A stretch of DNA of 64,000 nt from Vreelandella massiliensis (GCF_900155385.1 NZ_LT699745.1:944946-1008945), one strand, 5' to 3'. Positions 50,242 to 62,890 are shown, counted from the stretch's first letter. Program-made: numbers and translations. The notes: generated by a model from the sequence alone, not told the origin.

Positions 50242-50904
50242 ATGGCAATCGCCCACAAATTTATCGTCGCAGACGACCATCCCCTGTTTCGTGCTGCGTT
50301 GACCCAAGCGTTGCGTCAACTAGCACCACAGGCGGAAATTGTTGAAGCTGACACCATGGAAGCGACGACGGAAGTGGTGAACCGTCATCCAGACGCCGAT
50401 TTGATTCTTCTGGATTTGCACATGCCCGGCGCTCATGGCTTTTCGGGCCTAATTCAGCTGCGTGGCCAGATGCCTGATATTCCTGTTGCTGTGGTCTCCG
50501 GTAGCGACGAGCCCTATGTGGTGCGTCGTGCGATCGATTATGGTGCCTCGGGCTTTATTCCCAAGTCCTCCTCACTGCAATTGATCGCCGAAGCGGTCGG
50601 CGAAATTTTAGACGGAGAAGTCTGGTTGCCGGAGGCGCTCGCGGGCGTGCTTGAGGAGACCAACGAAGAAGAGACGCGCTTTGCCGAGGCGATTGCGTCC
50701 CTTACGCCGCAGCAGTTTCGCGTGCTGAACATGCTCACCGAGGGGCTGTTAAATAAGCAAATTGCCTACGAGCTGAGTGTCTCCGAGGCGACCATCAAAG
50801 CCCATGTGACGGCCATTCTGCGTAAGCTCGGCGTGCATTCGCGCACCCAGGCCGTGATCGCAGCGCAAAAGCTTGAAGTGGAGCCGCCCAAGGTGGAATC
50901 CTGA
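50242..50904 (+). CDS. crbR: LuxR-family response regulator CrbR (ErdR/AgmR-like)
   Basis: A 220-residue response regulator: receiver domain with phospho-acceptor Asp58 (LILLDLHMPG), acidic pair DDH at 11-13 and Lys in GFIPKSSS, then a LuxR-type helix-turn-helix (LTPQQFRVLNMLTEGLLNKQIAYELSVSEATIKAHV in part). Position between acs and the CrbS-like kinase, plus overall similarity, identify it as CrbR, which activates acs in Vibrio and Pseudomonas. A GGAGGA site precedes the ATG. It is transcribed toward crbS, convergently. Confidence 0.88.
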   Translation: MAIAHKFIVADDHPLFRAALTQALRQLAPQAEIVEADTMEATTEVVNRHPDADLILLDLHMPGAHGFSGLIQLRGQMPDIPVAVVSGSDEPYVVRRAIDYGASGFIPKSSSLQLIAEAVGEILDGEVWLPEALAGVLEETNEEETRFAEAIASLTPQQFRVLNMLTEGLLNKQIAYELSVSEATIKAHVTAILRKLGVHSRTQAVIAAQKLEVEPPKVES

Positions 50905-50944
50905 GCGGCGCCGCCGCTGGCCGCTTTAAGAAACCCCAAACGGC

Positions 50945-51011
50945 GCACCCTGAGCTTGGTGTACGGCAAGCCGATATGGAAAACCGTTCACCCTGAGCCT
51001 GTCGAAGGGTG
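50945..51011. repeat. intergenic dispersed repeat with CACCCTGAGC core
   Basis: Two related units, 50945-50966 and 50984-51009, share CACCCTGAGC. The second matches the widely dispersed proteobacterial element containing TTCGACAGGCTCAGGGTG on the minus strand. It lies between the convergent crbR and crbS stops. Confidence 0.65.
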
Positions 51012-51017
51012 CCCTCC

Positions 51018-54983
<3,966 letters not shown>

Positions 54984-55119
54984 AAGACGCTCCCGCACAA
55001 AGCCTTACCGCAATCGTTTGCGTTGCCGTTTGCCGCACAAAAAGGCTTATTCTAGGGCAAATTGCCCCAAGCGTCAGCGGCGGGGCGGAGGCAGGGCGTC
55101 AGCGTGTGGTGGTTGAGGG

Positions 55120-55629
55120 CTAAGCGTTGCAAATGAAGGTATAAATGCCTGAGTCGCGACGCAGCGTGCGCATGGCCTCGACATCGGGCTCATTGGTTTC
55201 GCTATCAAGCGGCAGCATTTCGCGTGAACGGCAGTTGAGCACATAGGCTTGCGGGGTCACCACATCGGCGTGATGGCGCTCAAAGTGGTAGAGCATGAAT
55301 TCGGCCACGGGGGGTGTGCTCTCGCTCATGCGCACGCTATCACGGTCGATCACGGTAAACTCTTTGGTGATCGGGAAGGCAAAGGTCCAGGGGCGCCACA
55401 CCGCGCTACTCGTTTGGCTGGCGACAACCTCCGCCGATGCCGGAAGCTGCTGCTGTTTGTGCTCAAACCAGCTGTATTCGGTGTAAATCTGATAGCTGAG
55501 CATCCCCAGTCCGCCAAACACTGGCACGATCCATTTGGGTAGCCGCTTAGCGCTTAAGGTGCGTAGCAATAGGCCTATCCCTGCGGCGGCGAGACCAGCA
55601 AAGACGGCGGCAATTAAGTGCCAGATCAT
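55120..55629 (-). CDS. uncharacterised membrane protein with two N-terminal helices
   Basis: A 169-residue protein I do not recognise. Two hydrophobic segments (about residues 3-23 and 34-50) are separated by a basic loop, so the C-terminal 115 residues are probably all on one side of the membrane. That part is rich in charged residues and holds two Cys near the end (VLNCRSRE, TFICNA), plus the stretch RPWTFAFPITKEFTVIDRDSVR (in part). It lies between crbS and the symporter operon on the same strand, flanked by strong palindromes. A link to acetate use is only suggested by position. Confidence 0.7.
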   Translation of the reverse strand: MIWHLIAAVFAGLAAAGIGLLLRTLSAKRLPKWIVPVFGGLGMLSYQIYTEYSWFEHKQQQLPASAEVVASQTSSAVWRPWTFAFPITKEFTVIDRDSVRMSESTPPVAEFMLYHFERHHADVVTPQAYVLNCRSREMLPLDSETNEPDVEAMRTLRRDSGIYTFICNA

Positions 55630-55665
55630 ACTCTATCCTTTCCGAGTGGGGCTTTCTGAAAGCAA

Positions 55666-55727
55666 TCGGGCCTCCCTAGGGAAGCCCGAAGCGTTACCGA
55701 ACCGGCGCGGTATATATACCGCGCCGG
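55666..55727 (-). terminator. two strong palindromes downstream of the symporter operon
   Basis: A perfect 26-bp palindrome with arms CCGGCGCGGTATA/TATACCGCGCCGG (55702-55727) and a 24-bp near-perfect one with core TCCCTAGGGA (55666-55689) stand between the symporter and the small membrane protein gene. They probably end the symporter transcript, though the T tract is poor. Confidence 0.5.
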
Positions 55728-55757
55728 CTACGTTGGTGGCGAGGTCACTAAGGTGAA

Positions 55758-57554
55758 TTAGTGATCCACGGCCACACCAGCACCTTTCGGATAGCGAACG
55801 CTTTCCACCAGGTCCTGAATCTCTTGCGGAGGCTCTTCAGTGGCATTGGCCACGGTGAACGCTACCGCGAAGTTGATGATAGCACCGATCGCACCGAAGG
55901 AGAGCGGCGAGATGCCGAACATCCAGTTGTCCGGTGTGTTGGGCAGCATGTTGGTTTCCGGAATAAAGAACCAGCCCAGGTAGGTGAAGATATACAGCAG
56001 GGTGGTCAGCAGGCCAGCCAGCATACCGGCAACGGCGCCCTTGTTATTGATGCGCTTGGAGAAGATACCCATCATCAGCGCCGGGAAGAGCGAGGCACCG
56101 GCGATACCGAAGGCAAGCGCTACGGTTTGCGCGGCAAACCCGGGTGGGTTGAGGCCAAGGTAGGTTGCCAGCAGGATCGCACCTGCCATGGAGATACGCG
56201 CGGCCAGCATTTCGCCTTTCTCGCTGATCTTCGGATTGATCATGGTCTTGATCAAATCATGGCTGACCGCCGAAGAGATCGCCAAGAGTAGACCGGCAGC
56301 GGTTGAGAGCGCGGCGGCGATACCACCGGCGGCAATCAAACCGATCACCCAGCCCGGCAGGTTAGCGATTTCTGGGTTGGCGAGTACGAGGATGTCGTTG
56401 TTGACGGTCAGCTCGTTGCCTTCCCAACCACGATCTTCAGCGGTAGCGGCAAAGTCTTCGTTGCCTTCGTTGTAGATCTGTACGCGACCGTCGTTGTTCT
56501 TGTCCTCAAATTGGATCAGGCCGGTTTCTTCCCAGGTGCGGATCCAGCTGGGACGCTCTTCGTAGACCAGTGCCTCACGCGCGGCGGCATCGTAATCTTC
56601 CACTTGGCCCGCCATTTCCGGGTAGACCGTGGTGGCCAGGTTCAGGCGCGCCATGGAGCCAACCGCCGGGGCGGTGAGGTAGAGAAGCGCGATGAACACC
56701 AGTGCCCAGCCTGCTGACCAGCGTGCGTCAGCCACTTTCGGTACGGTGAAAAAGCGAATGATCACGTGCGGAAGACCCGCAGTACCTACCATCAGCGACA
56801 GGGTAAACAAGACCATGTTGAGCTTGTTGTCCACGTCGGCGGTGTAGTCGCGGAAGCCAAGCGCATTCACCACGTCATTCAGCTTGGTCAGCATCGGAAC
56901 GCCAGATTCCGTGTGCGTGCTGAACATACCGAACATCGGGATCGGGTTGCCGGTCAGCTGCATGGCAATGAACACGGCCGGAATGGTGTAGGCAATGATC
57001 AATACGATGTACTGCGCTACCTGGGTGTAGGTGATGCCCTTCATGCCACCGAATACGGCGTAGAGGAAAACGATCAGCGCGGCAATCCAGATACCAGCGG
57101 TGTTGGGGACTTCCAAAAAGCGCGAGAAGGCAACACCGGCACCGGTCATCTGACCGATAACGTATGTAACCGAAGCCACGATCAAGCAGATAACGGCCAC
57201 CAGGCGCGCGGTACGGCTGTAGAAACGGTCGCCGATAAAGTCGGGAACCGTGAACTTGCCGAACTTACGCAGGTAGGGCGCGAGCAGCATCGCCAGGATG
57301 ACGTAGCCGCCGGTCCAGCCCATCAGGAAGGTTGAGTTGGCATACCCCCCAGAGGCGAGAAGACCCGCCATGGAGATAAACGACGCCGCGGACATCCAGT
57401 CAGCCGCGGTGGCCATCCCGTTGGTGATCGGGTGTACACCGCCGCCGGCGACATAGAAGTCTTTGGTTGAGCCGGCGCGCGCCCACACGGCAATGCCGAT
57501 GTAGAGGGCGAAGGATGCGCCGACGAACAGTAAGTTAATTGCAAACTGACTCAT
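55758..57554 (-). CDS. sodium:solute symporter, VC_2705 subfamily (ActP-like large subunit)
   Basis: A 598-residue sodium:solute symporter (SSS family) with about 13 transmembrane helices. Typical SSS stretches are seen: FYVAGGGVHPITNGMATAADWMSAASF (in part), GGYVILAMLLAPYLRKFGKFTVPDF (in part) and GGMKGITYTQVAQY. An acidic loop of about 70 residues (340-410, with DKNNDGRVQIY) interrupts the helices. The neighbouring DUF4212 gene identifies the two-subunit VC_2705-type system, often annotated as a cation acetate symporter. Acetate or another short carboxylate is the likely substrate, by context. Confidence 0.88.
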   Translation of the reverse strand: MSQFAINLLFVGASFALYIGIAVWARAGSTKDFYVAGGGVHPITNGMATAADWMSAASFISMAGLLASGGYANSTFLMGWTGGYVILAMLLAPYLRKFGKFTVPDFIGDRFYSRTARLVAVICLIVASVTYVIGQMTGAGVAFSRFLEVPNTAGIWIAALIVFLYAVFGGMKGITYTQVAQYIVLIIAYTIPAVFIAMQLTGNPIPMFGMFSTHTESGVPMLTKLNDVVNALGFRDYTADVDNKLNMVLFTLSLMVGTAGLPHVIIRFFTVPKVADARWSAGWALVFIALLYLTAPAVGSMARLNLATTVYPEMAGQVEDYDAAAREALVYEERPSWIRTWEETGLIQFEDKNNDGRVQIYNEGNEDFAATAEDRGWEGNELTVNNDILVLANPEIANLPGWVIGLIAAGGIAAALSTAAGLLLAISSAVSHDLIKTMINPKISEKGEMLAARISMAGAILLATYLGLNPPGFAAQTVALAFGIAGASLFPALMMGIFSKRINNKGAVAGMLAGLLTTLLYIFTYLGWFFIPETNMLPNTPDNWMFGISPLSFGAIGAIINFAVAFTVANATEEPPQEIQDLVESVRYPKGAGVAVDH

Positions 57555-57560
57555 GTTGGC

Positions 57561-57821
57561 TTACTCCCCCAGTCCATATTTTTCATCGAGTTTGTTCATC
57601 TTCCAGGCGTAGAAGAAGATCAGCACGATGAACGTCAGAATGGAGCCTTGCTGAGCAAACCAGAAGCCCAGATCGGTTCCCCCGACAGGGATGCCAGCGA
57701 GCAGCGGACGAAACAGGATGGCACAGCCATACGAGACAAATGCCCAGACGGCTAGGCATCCGAGGATCGTGCGGACGTTAGCCTTCCAGTATTCAGCAGC
57801 ATTAGATTTATCGTCTGCCAT
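57561..57821 (-). CDS. DUF4212 sodium symporter small subunit
   Basis: An 86-residue membrane protein of the DUF4212 (TIGR03647) family, always found beside the VC_2705-type symporter. Two hydrophobic helices (about residues 20-40 and 50-72) with conserved AYW-like start and FWFAQQGSILTFIVLIFFYAW (in part). The ATG at 57821 has a GGAG site; a GTG five codons earlier overlaps that site. The symporter gene starts six bases after its stop, so both are one transcript. Confidence 0.9.
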   Translation of the reverse strand: MADDKSNAAEYWKANVRTILGCLAVWAFVSYGCAILFRPLLAGIPVGGTDLGFWFAQQGSILTFIVLIFFYAWKMNKLDEKYGLGE

Positions 57822-57887
57822 TGTGTTGCTCTCCACTTGTGATTTTTAAGGTTTGGAAAGTTAACCCAAAATAGCGTATGACCCACC

Positions 57888-58007
57888 AGGGCAATCGCAC
57901 GTTTGGAAGTCACTCATTGATCACATCAACTGCCGGCGTGTCTCCGCCAATGGCTTTTTACGTTCAGTCTGATGGCACCGAGGTCGTTAGTGACGTGCGA
58001 TTACCCT
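57888..58007. repeat. inverted 13-bp repeat upstream of the symporter operon
   Basis: AGGGCAATCGCAC at 57888-57900 and GTGCGATTACCCT at 57995-58007 are inverse complements at 12 of 13 positions, 94 bases apart. They may be paired operator sites. Confidence 0.5.
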
Positions 58008-58433
58008 GAATGACTCAGGAATCATAGTGGGCAATAAATACTCAAATTAAATCCCAGACTTTGGTATCAAAGTGGAGGTGAAGACGGTTGTTGTTCAATA
58101 ACATCATGAAAAATATTGATTTTTGTTATTTTTGCCGCGATGACACAAGGGCTTGTTAGCACTATGGGATAATAGCTTTTTGGGCACGTCTAGGCCCATT
58201 GTTGCTGTACCCGCTGTGCATGGGAGTTTTTAAAGTTTGTCTCAAGGCTTTCAAGCCATCGGGCGACTAACATTGTACTTTTGTTTTATTGCGCTCCGTT
58301 GTTTTGTTTCTTGTTGTCTTCAAATTGCCAGGCGTTAGTGCGGCTTTCATGTATTCAACGTTAAGCGAAACGAAAGGATAATAGCGCAAGGTATAAAGGA
58401 ATTAGGCTTGCCTAGTGCAAGATAAAGTCGGTA

Positions 58434-58445
58434 TACCCCTAGTAT
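58434..58445 (+). promoter_or_regulatory. TACCCCTAG motif upstream of the cNMP/CBS/nucleotidyltransferase gene
   Basis: TACCCCTAGTAT lies 221 bases before the downstream start and overlaps a predicted -10 box. It matches the acs-upstream motif at 11 of 12 bases (47938-47949, opposite orientation). An adjacent CGGGGT makes a local ACCCC/GGGGT inverted repeat. Confidence 0.35.
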
Positions 58446-58578
58446 CGGGGTCAATACCGTGTTGGCATCAATGTCGCACTGCAACATCTCGCCTCATAAA
58501 AGCAATAACTAGGCGCTGAGTTGATCTCCTGAGGGAAAACCCTGTCACTCTCTCGTTTCGGATGGCGTTAACAAGCGC

Positions 58579-58614
58579 ACGAAAGAGCGTATGAAAGAGC
58601 GAATTAAAGAGAGT
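58579..58614 (+). repeat. three 12-bp tandem units
   Basis: ACGAAAGAGCGT, ATGAAAGAGCGA and ATTAAAGAGAGT follow one another without gaps, about 50 bases before the downstream start. Only three degenerate units are present. Confidence 0.6.
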
Positions 58615-58665
58615 GTAAAAGCTACCACGCGCTAACTGCAGCGCGCTAAATAAGAGGTGACCGCC

Positions 58666-60486
58666 ATGGTCGAAGTGGATCTTTCACAACCCCCGTTTAC
58701 GCTGCTCGATGAAGCGGGTCGGGAGCACGTGCGTCGCGGCATGGACATGGCGTACTTCGACCGCGACGAAGTGATTCTGGAAACCGGCCAGGCGGGTGAG
58801 TATGTATTTTTGATCCACAAAGGCGAAGTGGCGGAGGTCGACCCGACGATGCCGTCATCGACCGCGCGCATTGGCCACTACACGGCTGGCGATCTGTTTG
58901 GCGCGATCAGCATTATCAACGGTAAAAGCCGTTACCGCTTTATCGCCGAGCAGGAGTGCCTGTGCTATTTACTCCCTAAAGTGCTGTTTCAGCAGTTATG
59001 CCGCACCTACCCCGAATTTAACGACTTTTTCCGTCAGTCGCTTGCGCACAAGGCAAGGCTGCTGACGGAAAAACGCGCCGAAGGGGGCGTGACCATGGCG
59101 GGCTTTATGCTGGCGCGGGCAAGCGAGTGCATGCGTGAGCCGCTGTTGATGGAGGCTGACACCGACATTGCCGGCGCCGTACGCGAGCTAAATGCCAGCC
59201 ACGCTGACAGCCTATTGGTTCGCCGTGACGATGCCTTGGGGGTAGTGACCAAAACGGATCTGTTAAATGCCTTGGTACTCGAAGGCTTGCCGCAAGACTG
59301 CCCGGTCGTGGATATCGCCCACTTCTCTCTCGTCACCGTGACGCCGATGCAGTACTTGTTCGAAGCGCTGGTGCAGATGACGCGGCATAAAGTTTCGCGG
59401 GTGGTGGTGATGGAGCGCGAGTCGGTCAAAGGGGTCGTCGAACTCACCGATGTGCTGAGTTACTTCTCCAGTCGCAGCTATGTGGTAAGCCTGCAAGTGG
59501 AGCAGGCCAATGACCTTGAAACCCTCTCTGCCGCGAGTCATCGCACGCCGGAGCTTGTCGATGCACTCATGGCCCAGGGGGTTAAACTGCGCTTTGCGAT
59601 GGATCTACTGGCGGCGCTCAATGGCCGCATCATCAACAAAGCGTGGCAGTTCACGGTGGACGAACGCTATTTTAGCGACAGCTGCATGATGGTGATGGGC
59701 AGTGAAGGGCGCGGCGAACAGATTCTGAAAACCGACCAAGATAACGGCCTGATTCTCGATGATGACCTGGAGTGGCCCAGTTTACACAACGACATGCAGC
59801 AGCTCACCGACACCCTGGTGAAGCTGGGGTATCCGCCCTGTCCGGGCAATATTATGGTGTCAAACCCTGAGTGGGTCGGCACCGTGAGCCAGTGGACTCA
59901 GCGCATTGCACGCTGGGTAGAGGTACGCGATGGCGATAGCTTGATGAAGCTCGCGATTATGCTCGATGCCCACGCCGTGGCCGGCAATCCGGTACTGCTG
60001 GAGCGCGTGCGTGATGCCCTGTTTGAGTACGCCTCAAAAGATGAGCTGTTGCTCTCGCTTTTCGCGCGGACGGCGCTACGCTTTTCCACCCCGCTGACGC
60101 TCTTTGGCTCGTTGAAAAAGCCCCAGCACGGTATCGATATCAAAAAAGGCGGGATTTTTCCCATTGTTCACGGCGTGCGGACCATGGCCTTGGAGCGGCG
60201 CATCAAGGCCACGTCAACGTTGGACCGCTTGGATGCCCTGGTGGAAGATGGCCGCTTAAAGCGCCGTTTTGCCGATGATTTAGGCGAAGCGCTGTCGCTG
60301 TTCACCGAGCTGCGTCTCAAGCAGCAGTTAGCTCAGAATGAGAGCGCGAGCGTGGGCAAGCGCTCGGATCGCGTGGTGGTGCAGGAGCTCTCATCGTTGG
60401 AGCGCGACCTTCTGCGCGAAGCGCTGCACATTGTTAAAGATTTCAAACAGCGGTTGTCGCATCGCTACCACCTGGAGTATTCATGA
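58666..60486 (+). CDS. cNMP-binding/CBS/DUF294 nucleotidyltransferase-like protein
   Basis: A 606-residue multidomain protein. Domains in order: cyclic-nucleotide-binding-like (about 20-125, with HYTAGDLFG), a pair of CBS domains (about 150-275), a DUF294 nucleotidyltransferase with MVMGSEGRGEQILKTDQDNG (in part), and a DUF294 C-terminal helical domain. It resembles GlnD-like nucleotidyltransferases, but target and ligand are unknown. The ATG at 58666 has a GAGG site; a GTG three codons earlier is less likely. This family is regularly encoded next to actP and crbSR. The next gene overlaps its stop. Confidence 0.9.
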   Translation: MVEVDLSQPPFTLLDEAGREHVRRGMDMAYFDRDEVILETGQAGEYVFLIHKGEVAEVDPTMPSSTARIGHYTAGDLFGAISIINGKSRYRFIAEQECLCYLLPKVLFQQLCRTYPEFNDFFRQSLAHKARLLTEKRAEGGVTMAGFMLARASECMREPLLMEADTDIAGAVRELNASHADSLLVRRDDALGVVTKTDLLNALVLEGLPQDCPVVDIAHFSLVTVTPMQYLFEALVQMTRHKVSRVVVMERESVKGVVELTDVLSYFSSRSYVVSLQVEQANDLETLSAASHRTPELVDALMAQGVKLRFAMDLLAALNGRIINKAWQFTVDERYFSDSCMMVMGSEGRGEQILKTDQDNGLILDDDLEWPSLHNDMQQLTDTLVKLGYPPCPGNIMVSNPEWVGTVSQWTQRIARWVEVRDGDSLMKLAIMLDAHAVAGNPVLLERVRDALFEYASKDELLLSLFARTALRFSTPLTLFGSLKKPQHGIDIKKGGIFPIVHGVRTMALERRIKATSTLDRLDALVEDGRLKRRFADDLGEALSLFTELRLKQQLAQNESASVGKRSDRVVVQELSSLERDLLREALHIVKDFKQRLSHRYHLEYS

Positions 60487-61157
60487 CAGGGGCGTTGATG
60501 GGCCATGTTGCCTTGCTGGATCGGCACGTGCCATTTTTTAGTGGCTCGCTGCGCACGTTTTTGCGCCGCGAAAGCGATCGCCGCCGCTGCGCCAACTCTC
60601 CCTATGCGTGGCTGTTTCAGCCCTACATGGGCGAAGAGACCATTGCGCTTGCCTGCCATATCGATCAAAGCGGCGTGTTCAGCGTTGCGGCCGTACCCTT
60701 TTCACCGCAGGCGATCAAAACCAGCGCCGCCTACGTGATGACGCTGCTGCCGGCTAAGGAAATCACGCGTCAAGGTTCTCTTACCTCACCCCAGCGCCAG
60801 CATCGGCTCCAGCACGCCCCGCAGGGCGTAAAGCGTGTGGATGAAGCCAGCCTCAGCGAGCTTGTCGCGCACATAGGTAACCGCCCACTACTCGGCTGGG
60901 GGTTACCCCGTCAGCTTGAGGTGCTCAATCGCGCGTTAAACCACCACCTGGGGTTTGCCTTGCCCAATGCGCAGGTTGATCTTGGCCTGCTTTGTCAGCG
61001 CGAGTGGCGCCGCCGCCAGCCCTTCATTGACCCGCCCGTTAGCCTTTGCCACGCCGCGGCGCGCTGGCGCATCCCCCTTAGCCCCTTCAGTGGCGTATTG
61101 GATCAAGCTACCGCCAGTGCCCTGCTGTATCAACGCTTGCAGCGTCTGGCGGATTAG
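60483..61157 (+). CDS. DnaQ-fold (3'-5' exonuclease-like) protein lacking catalytic residues
   Basis: A 224-residue protein whose position, length and C-terminal pattern match the DnaQ-like exonuclease that usually follows the DUF294 gene. The Exo I motif (D-x-E-T-T-G) is not found: the corresponding strand reads TIALACHIDQSGVFS. Exo II (H-N-x-x-F-D) appears as LLGWGLPRQLEVLN, and Exo III (H-x-A-x-x-D) as FSGVLDQATASALL, without the His. It is therefore probably catalytically dead or has a new role. It overlaps the upstream gene by four bases (ATGA). No frameshift is evident. Confidence 0.7.
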   Translation: MTGALMGHVALLDRHVPFFSGSLRTFLRRESDRRRCANSPYAWLFQPYMGEETIALACHIDQSGVFSVAAVPFSPQAIKTSAAYVMTLLPAKEITRQGSLTSPQRQHRLQHAPQGVKRVDEASLSELVAHIGNRPLLGWGLPRQLEVLNRALNHHLGFALPNAQVDLGLLCQREWRRRQPFIDPPVSLCHAAARWRIPLSPFSGVLDQATASALLYQRLQRLAD

Positions 61158-61233
61158 CCGCTAACGCCTGCGTTTGGCGTTGAGTGCTGTTAGAATAGCG
61201 GCCGCTTTCTTCCCATCGGCGGTGCTATCGCTT

Positions 61234-62151
61234 ATGCAACACGTTGACCATTTTGATCCGACCGTTTCCGCGACGCCCTTAAAAACGCCCCCGGTGGCAC
61301 TGGGCGAGCCCACTGTGGCGGACGCCAAGCAGAAGCGTGAATTCAATAAGCTACAAAAGCGTTTGCGCCGCGAAGTCGGCAACGCGATTATCGATTATGG
61401 CATGATCGATGAAGGCGATAAGGTCATGGTGTGCCTAAGCGGTGGTAAGGACAGCTACACCATGCTGGAGATTTTGCGCAGCCTGCAGCGCAACGCACCG
61501 GTTAACTTCTCGCTGGTTGCGGTGAATCTGGACCAAAAACAGCCCGGTTTTCCTGAACACGTCTTGCCGGATTATTTGGATCAATTAGGCGTTGATTACC
61601 ATATTTTAGAGCGCGATACCTATTCGGTGGTCAAGGAAAAAACCCCCGAAGGCAAAACCACCTGTGCGCTCTGCTCACGGCTGCGGCGTGGCTCGCTGTA
61701 TGGCTTTGCCGAAGAGATCGGCGCGACCAAGGTCGCTTTGGGGCATCATCGCGAAGATATTCTGGAAACGCTTTTTTTAAATATGTTCTTTGGCGGTAGC
61801 CTCAAGGCCATGCCGCCGAAGCTATTGTCCGACGATGGCAAAAACATCGTGATTCGCCCGCTTGCTTACTGCAAAGAGGCCGATATCGCCGAGTTTTCCC
61901 GCTTGATGGCGTTTCCGATTATTCCCTGCAATCTTTGCGGCTCGCAGCCCAATATGCAGCGTCAAATCGTCAAGGAGATGCTCGCCGAGTGGAATAAAAA
62001 ACATCCGGGCCGTTTGGAGAGCATGTTTAAGGCAGTGACGAACGTGGCGCCTTCTCAGCTTGCTGACCGTGAGCTATTCGATTTTACCGGCTTGGAAGCG
62101 AAGCAGGCCGACCTAATGGCCGACCGCATTCGCGCTTTTAATGTGAGTTAG
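61234..62151 (+). CDS. ttcA: tRNA 2-thiocytidine(32) synthetase TtcA
   Basis: TtcA thiolates C32 of several tRNAs using ATP and an oxygen-sensitive Fe-S cluster. The ATG at 61234 ([11 protein letters not shown]) gives 305 residues; a TTG at 61174 is in frame but less likely. It has the PP-loop [12 protein letters not shown], the first CxxC in [12 protein letters not shown], and the second in [14 protein letters not shown]. Its last 14 bases overlap the convergent anr stop region. Adjacent Anr and HemN also rely on Fe-S clusters. Confidence 0.96.
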   Translation: MQHVDHFDPTVSATPLKTPPVALGEPTVADAKQKREFNKLQKRLRREVGNAIIDYGMIDEGDKVMVCLSGGKDSYTMLEILRSLQRNAPVNFSLVAVNLDQKQPGFPEHVLPDYLDQLGVDYHILERDTYSVVKEKTPEGKTTCALCSRLRRGSLYGFAEEIGATKVALGHHREDILETLFLNMFFGGSLKAMPPKLLSDDGKNIVIRPLAYCKEADIAEFSRLMAFPIIPCNLCGSQPNMQRQIVKEMLAEWNKKHPGRLESMFKAVTNVAPSQLADRELFDFTGLEAKQADLMADRIRAFNVS

Positions 62152-62890
62152 CTTCGACCTCTTCTTCCTCGGAGAGGCTGATCAAACGCGGCATGTCGAG
62201 AATATTCACCTCGCGACCCGAGACGGCGACCACGTTTTGGCTCTGAAAGCGGCTCAAAATGCGGCTGACGGTTTCTACGGCAAGTCCTAAATAGTTGCCG
62301 ATATCGGCCCGCGACATCGACAGCCGAAAGCTATAGGGCGAGTAGCCGCGGCGGCGAAAGCGCTCGGACAGCGTAATCAAAAAGCTGGCTAAACGCTGGT
62401 CGGCGGTTTTGCGCGAAAGCAGGCGCATCATGCGGCGATCGTCGCGCAGTTCCTTGCTCATGCTGCGATAAAGTTGGCCCCGCAGTTCCGGCAGCTCTTC
62501 TGAAAGTAAATCCAAGCGGTCGAAGGGGATTTCGCACACCGTGGTGGTTTCCAGCGCCACCACGCTGCCGGGATAGTGCTCCTCGTCGATACCGTCTAGC
62601 CCAACGAGCTCGCTGGGTAGGTAAAAGTTGGTGAGTTGATCGTTGCCTCCACCTTCCGTGGTGAGCTGTTTGAGGCTGCCTGAGCGAACGGCAAAAACAC
62701 TGGTAAAAGTATCGCCTTGACGAAATAGCGGTTCGCCTTTTTTGAGCGGAGCCCGGCGTCGGATGATGGCGTCGAACTGATCGATATCATCGAGCTCAAG
62801 CGATAGGGGCAAACACAGCGAGCTCAGGCTACACGTTTGGCATCGCGCCTCATGTAAAACGGGGCGCCGACGGCTGATGGATTCCGGCAT
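62138..62890 (-). CDS. anr: FNR/Anr-type oxygen-sensing transcription regulator
   Basis: A CRP/FNR-family regulator of 250 residues. The N-terminal Cys cluster [10 protein letters not shown] plus a later Cys in TTTVCEIPF are the four ligands of an oxygen-labile [4Fe-4S] cluster. The effector domain and dimer helix follow. The recognition helix [12 protein letters not shown] has the E-x-x-S-R that reads TTGAT half-sites. The ATG read from 62890 has a GGAGG site; an ATG four codons earlier coincides with it. Next to hemN, a typical Anr target. Confidence 0.93.
   Translation of the reverse strand: MPESISRRRPVLHEARCQTCSLSSLCLPLSLELDDIDQFDAIIRRRAPLKKGEPLFRQGDTFTSVFAVRSGSLKQLTTEGGGNDQLTNFYLPSELVGLDGIDEEHYPGSVVALETTTVCEIPFDRLDLLSEELPELRGQLYRSMSKELRDDRRMMRLLSRKTADQRLASFLITLSERFRRRGYSPYSFRLSMSRADIGNYLGLAVETVSRILSRFQSQNVVAVSGREVNILDMPRLISLSEEEEVEANSH

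Larger units (their letters stand above)
57822..58665. promoter_or_regulatory. long divergent regulatory region of the acetate locus
   Basis: These 844 bases are A/T-rich compared with the rest and hold no supportable gene. Seen in it are inverted copies of GTGCGATTRCCCT (57888-57900 and 57995-58007, 12 of 13 matching), an FNR-like TTGATCACATCAA (57917-57929, spacer one base short), a CCTGA/TCAGG palindrome (58005-58019), a promoter-like TTGCCT-18-TATACC (58408-58437), the TACCCCTAG motif (58434-58445), and three 12-bp tandem units (58579-58614). It must drive the symporter operon leftward and the nucleotidyltransferase gene rightward. Confidence 0.5.

Noticed and set aside
58579..58614. Tandem repeats as a CRISPR-like array
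   Set aside because: Units are 12 bp, contiguous, without spacers, and no cas genes are present.
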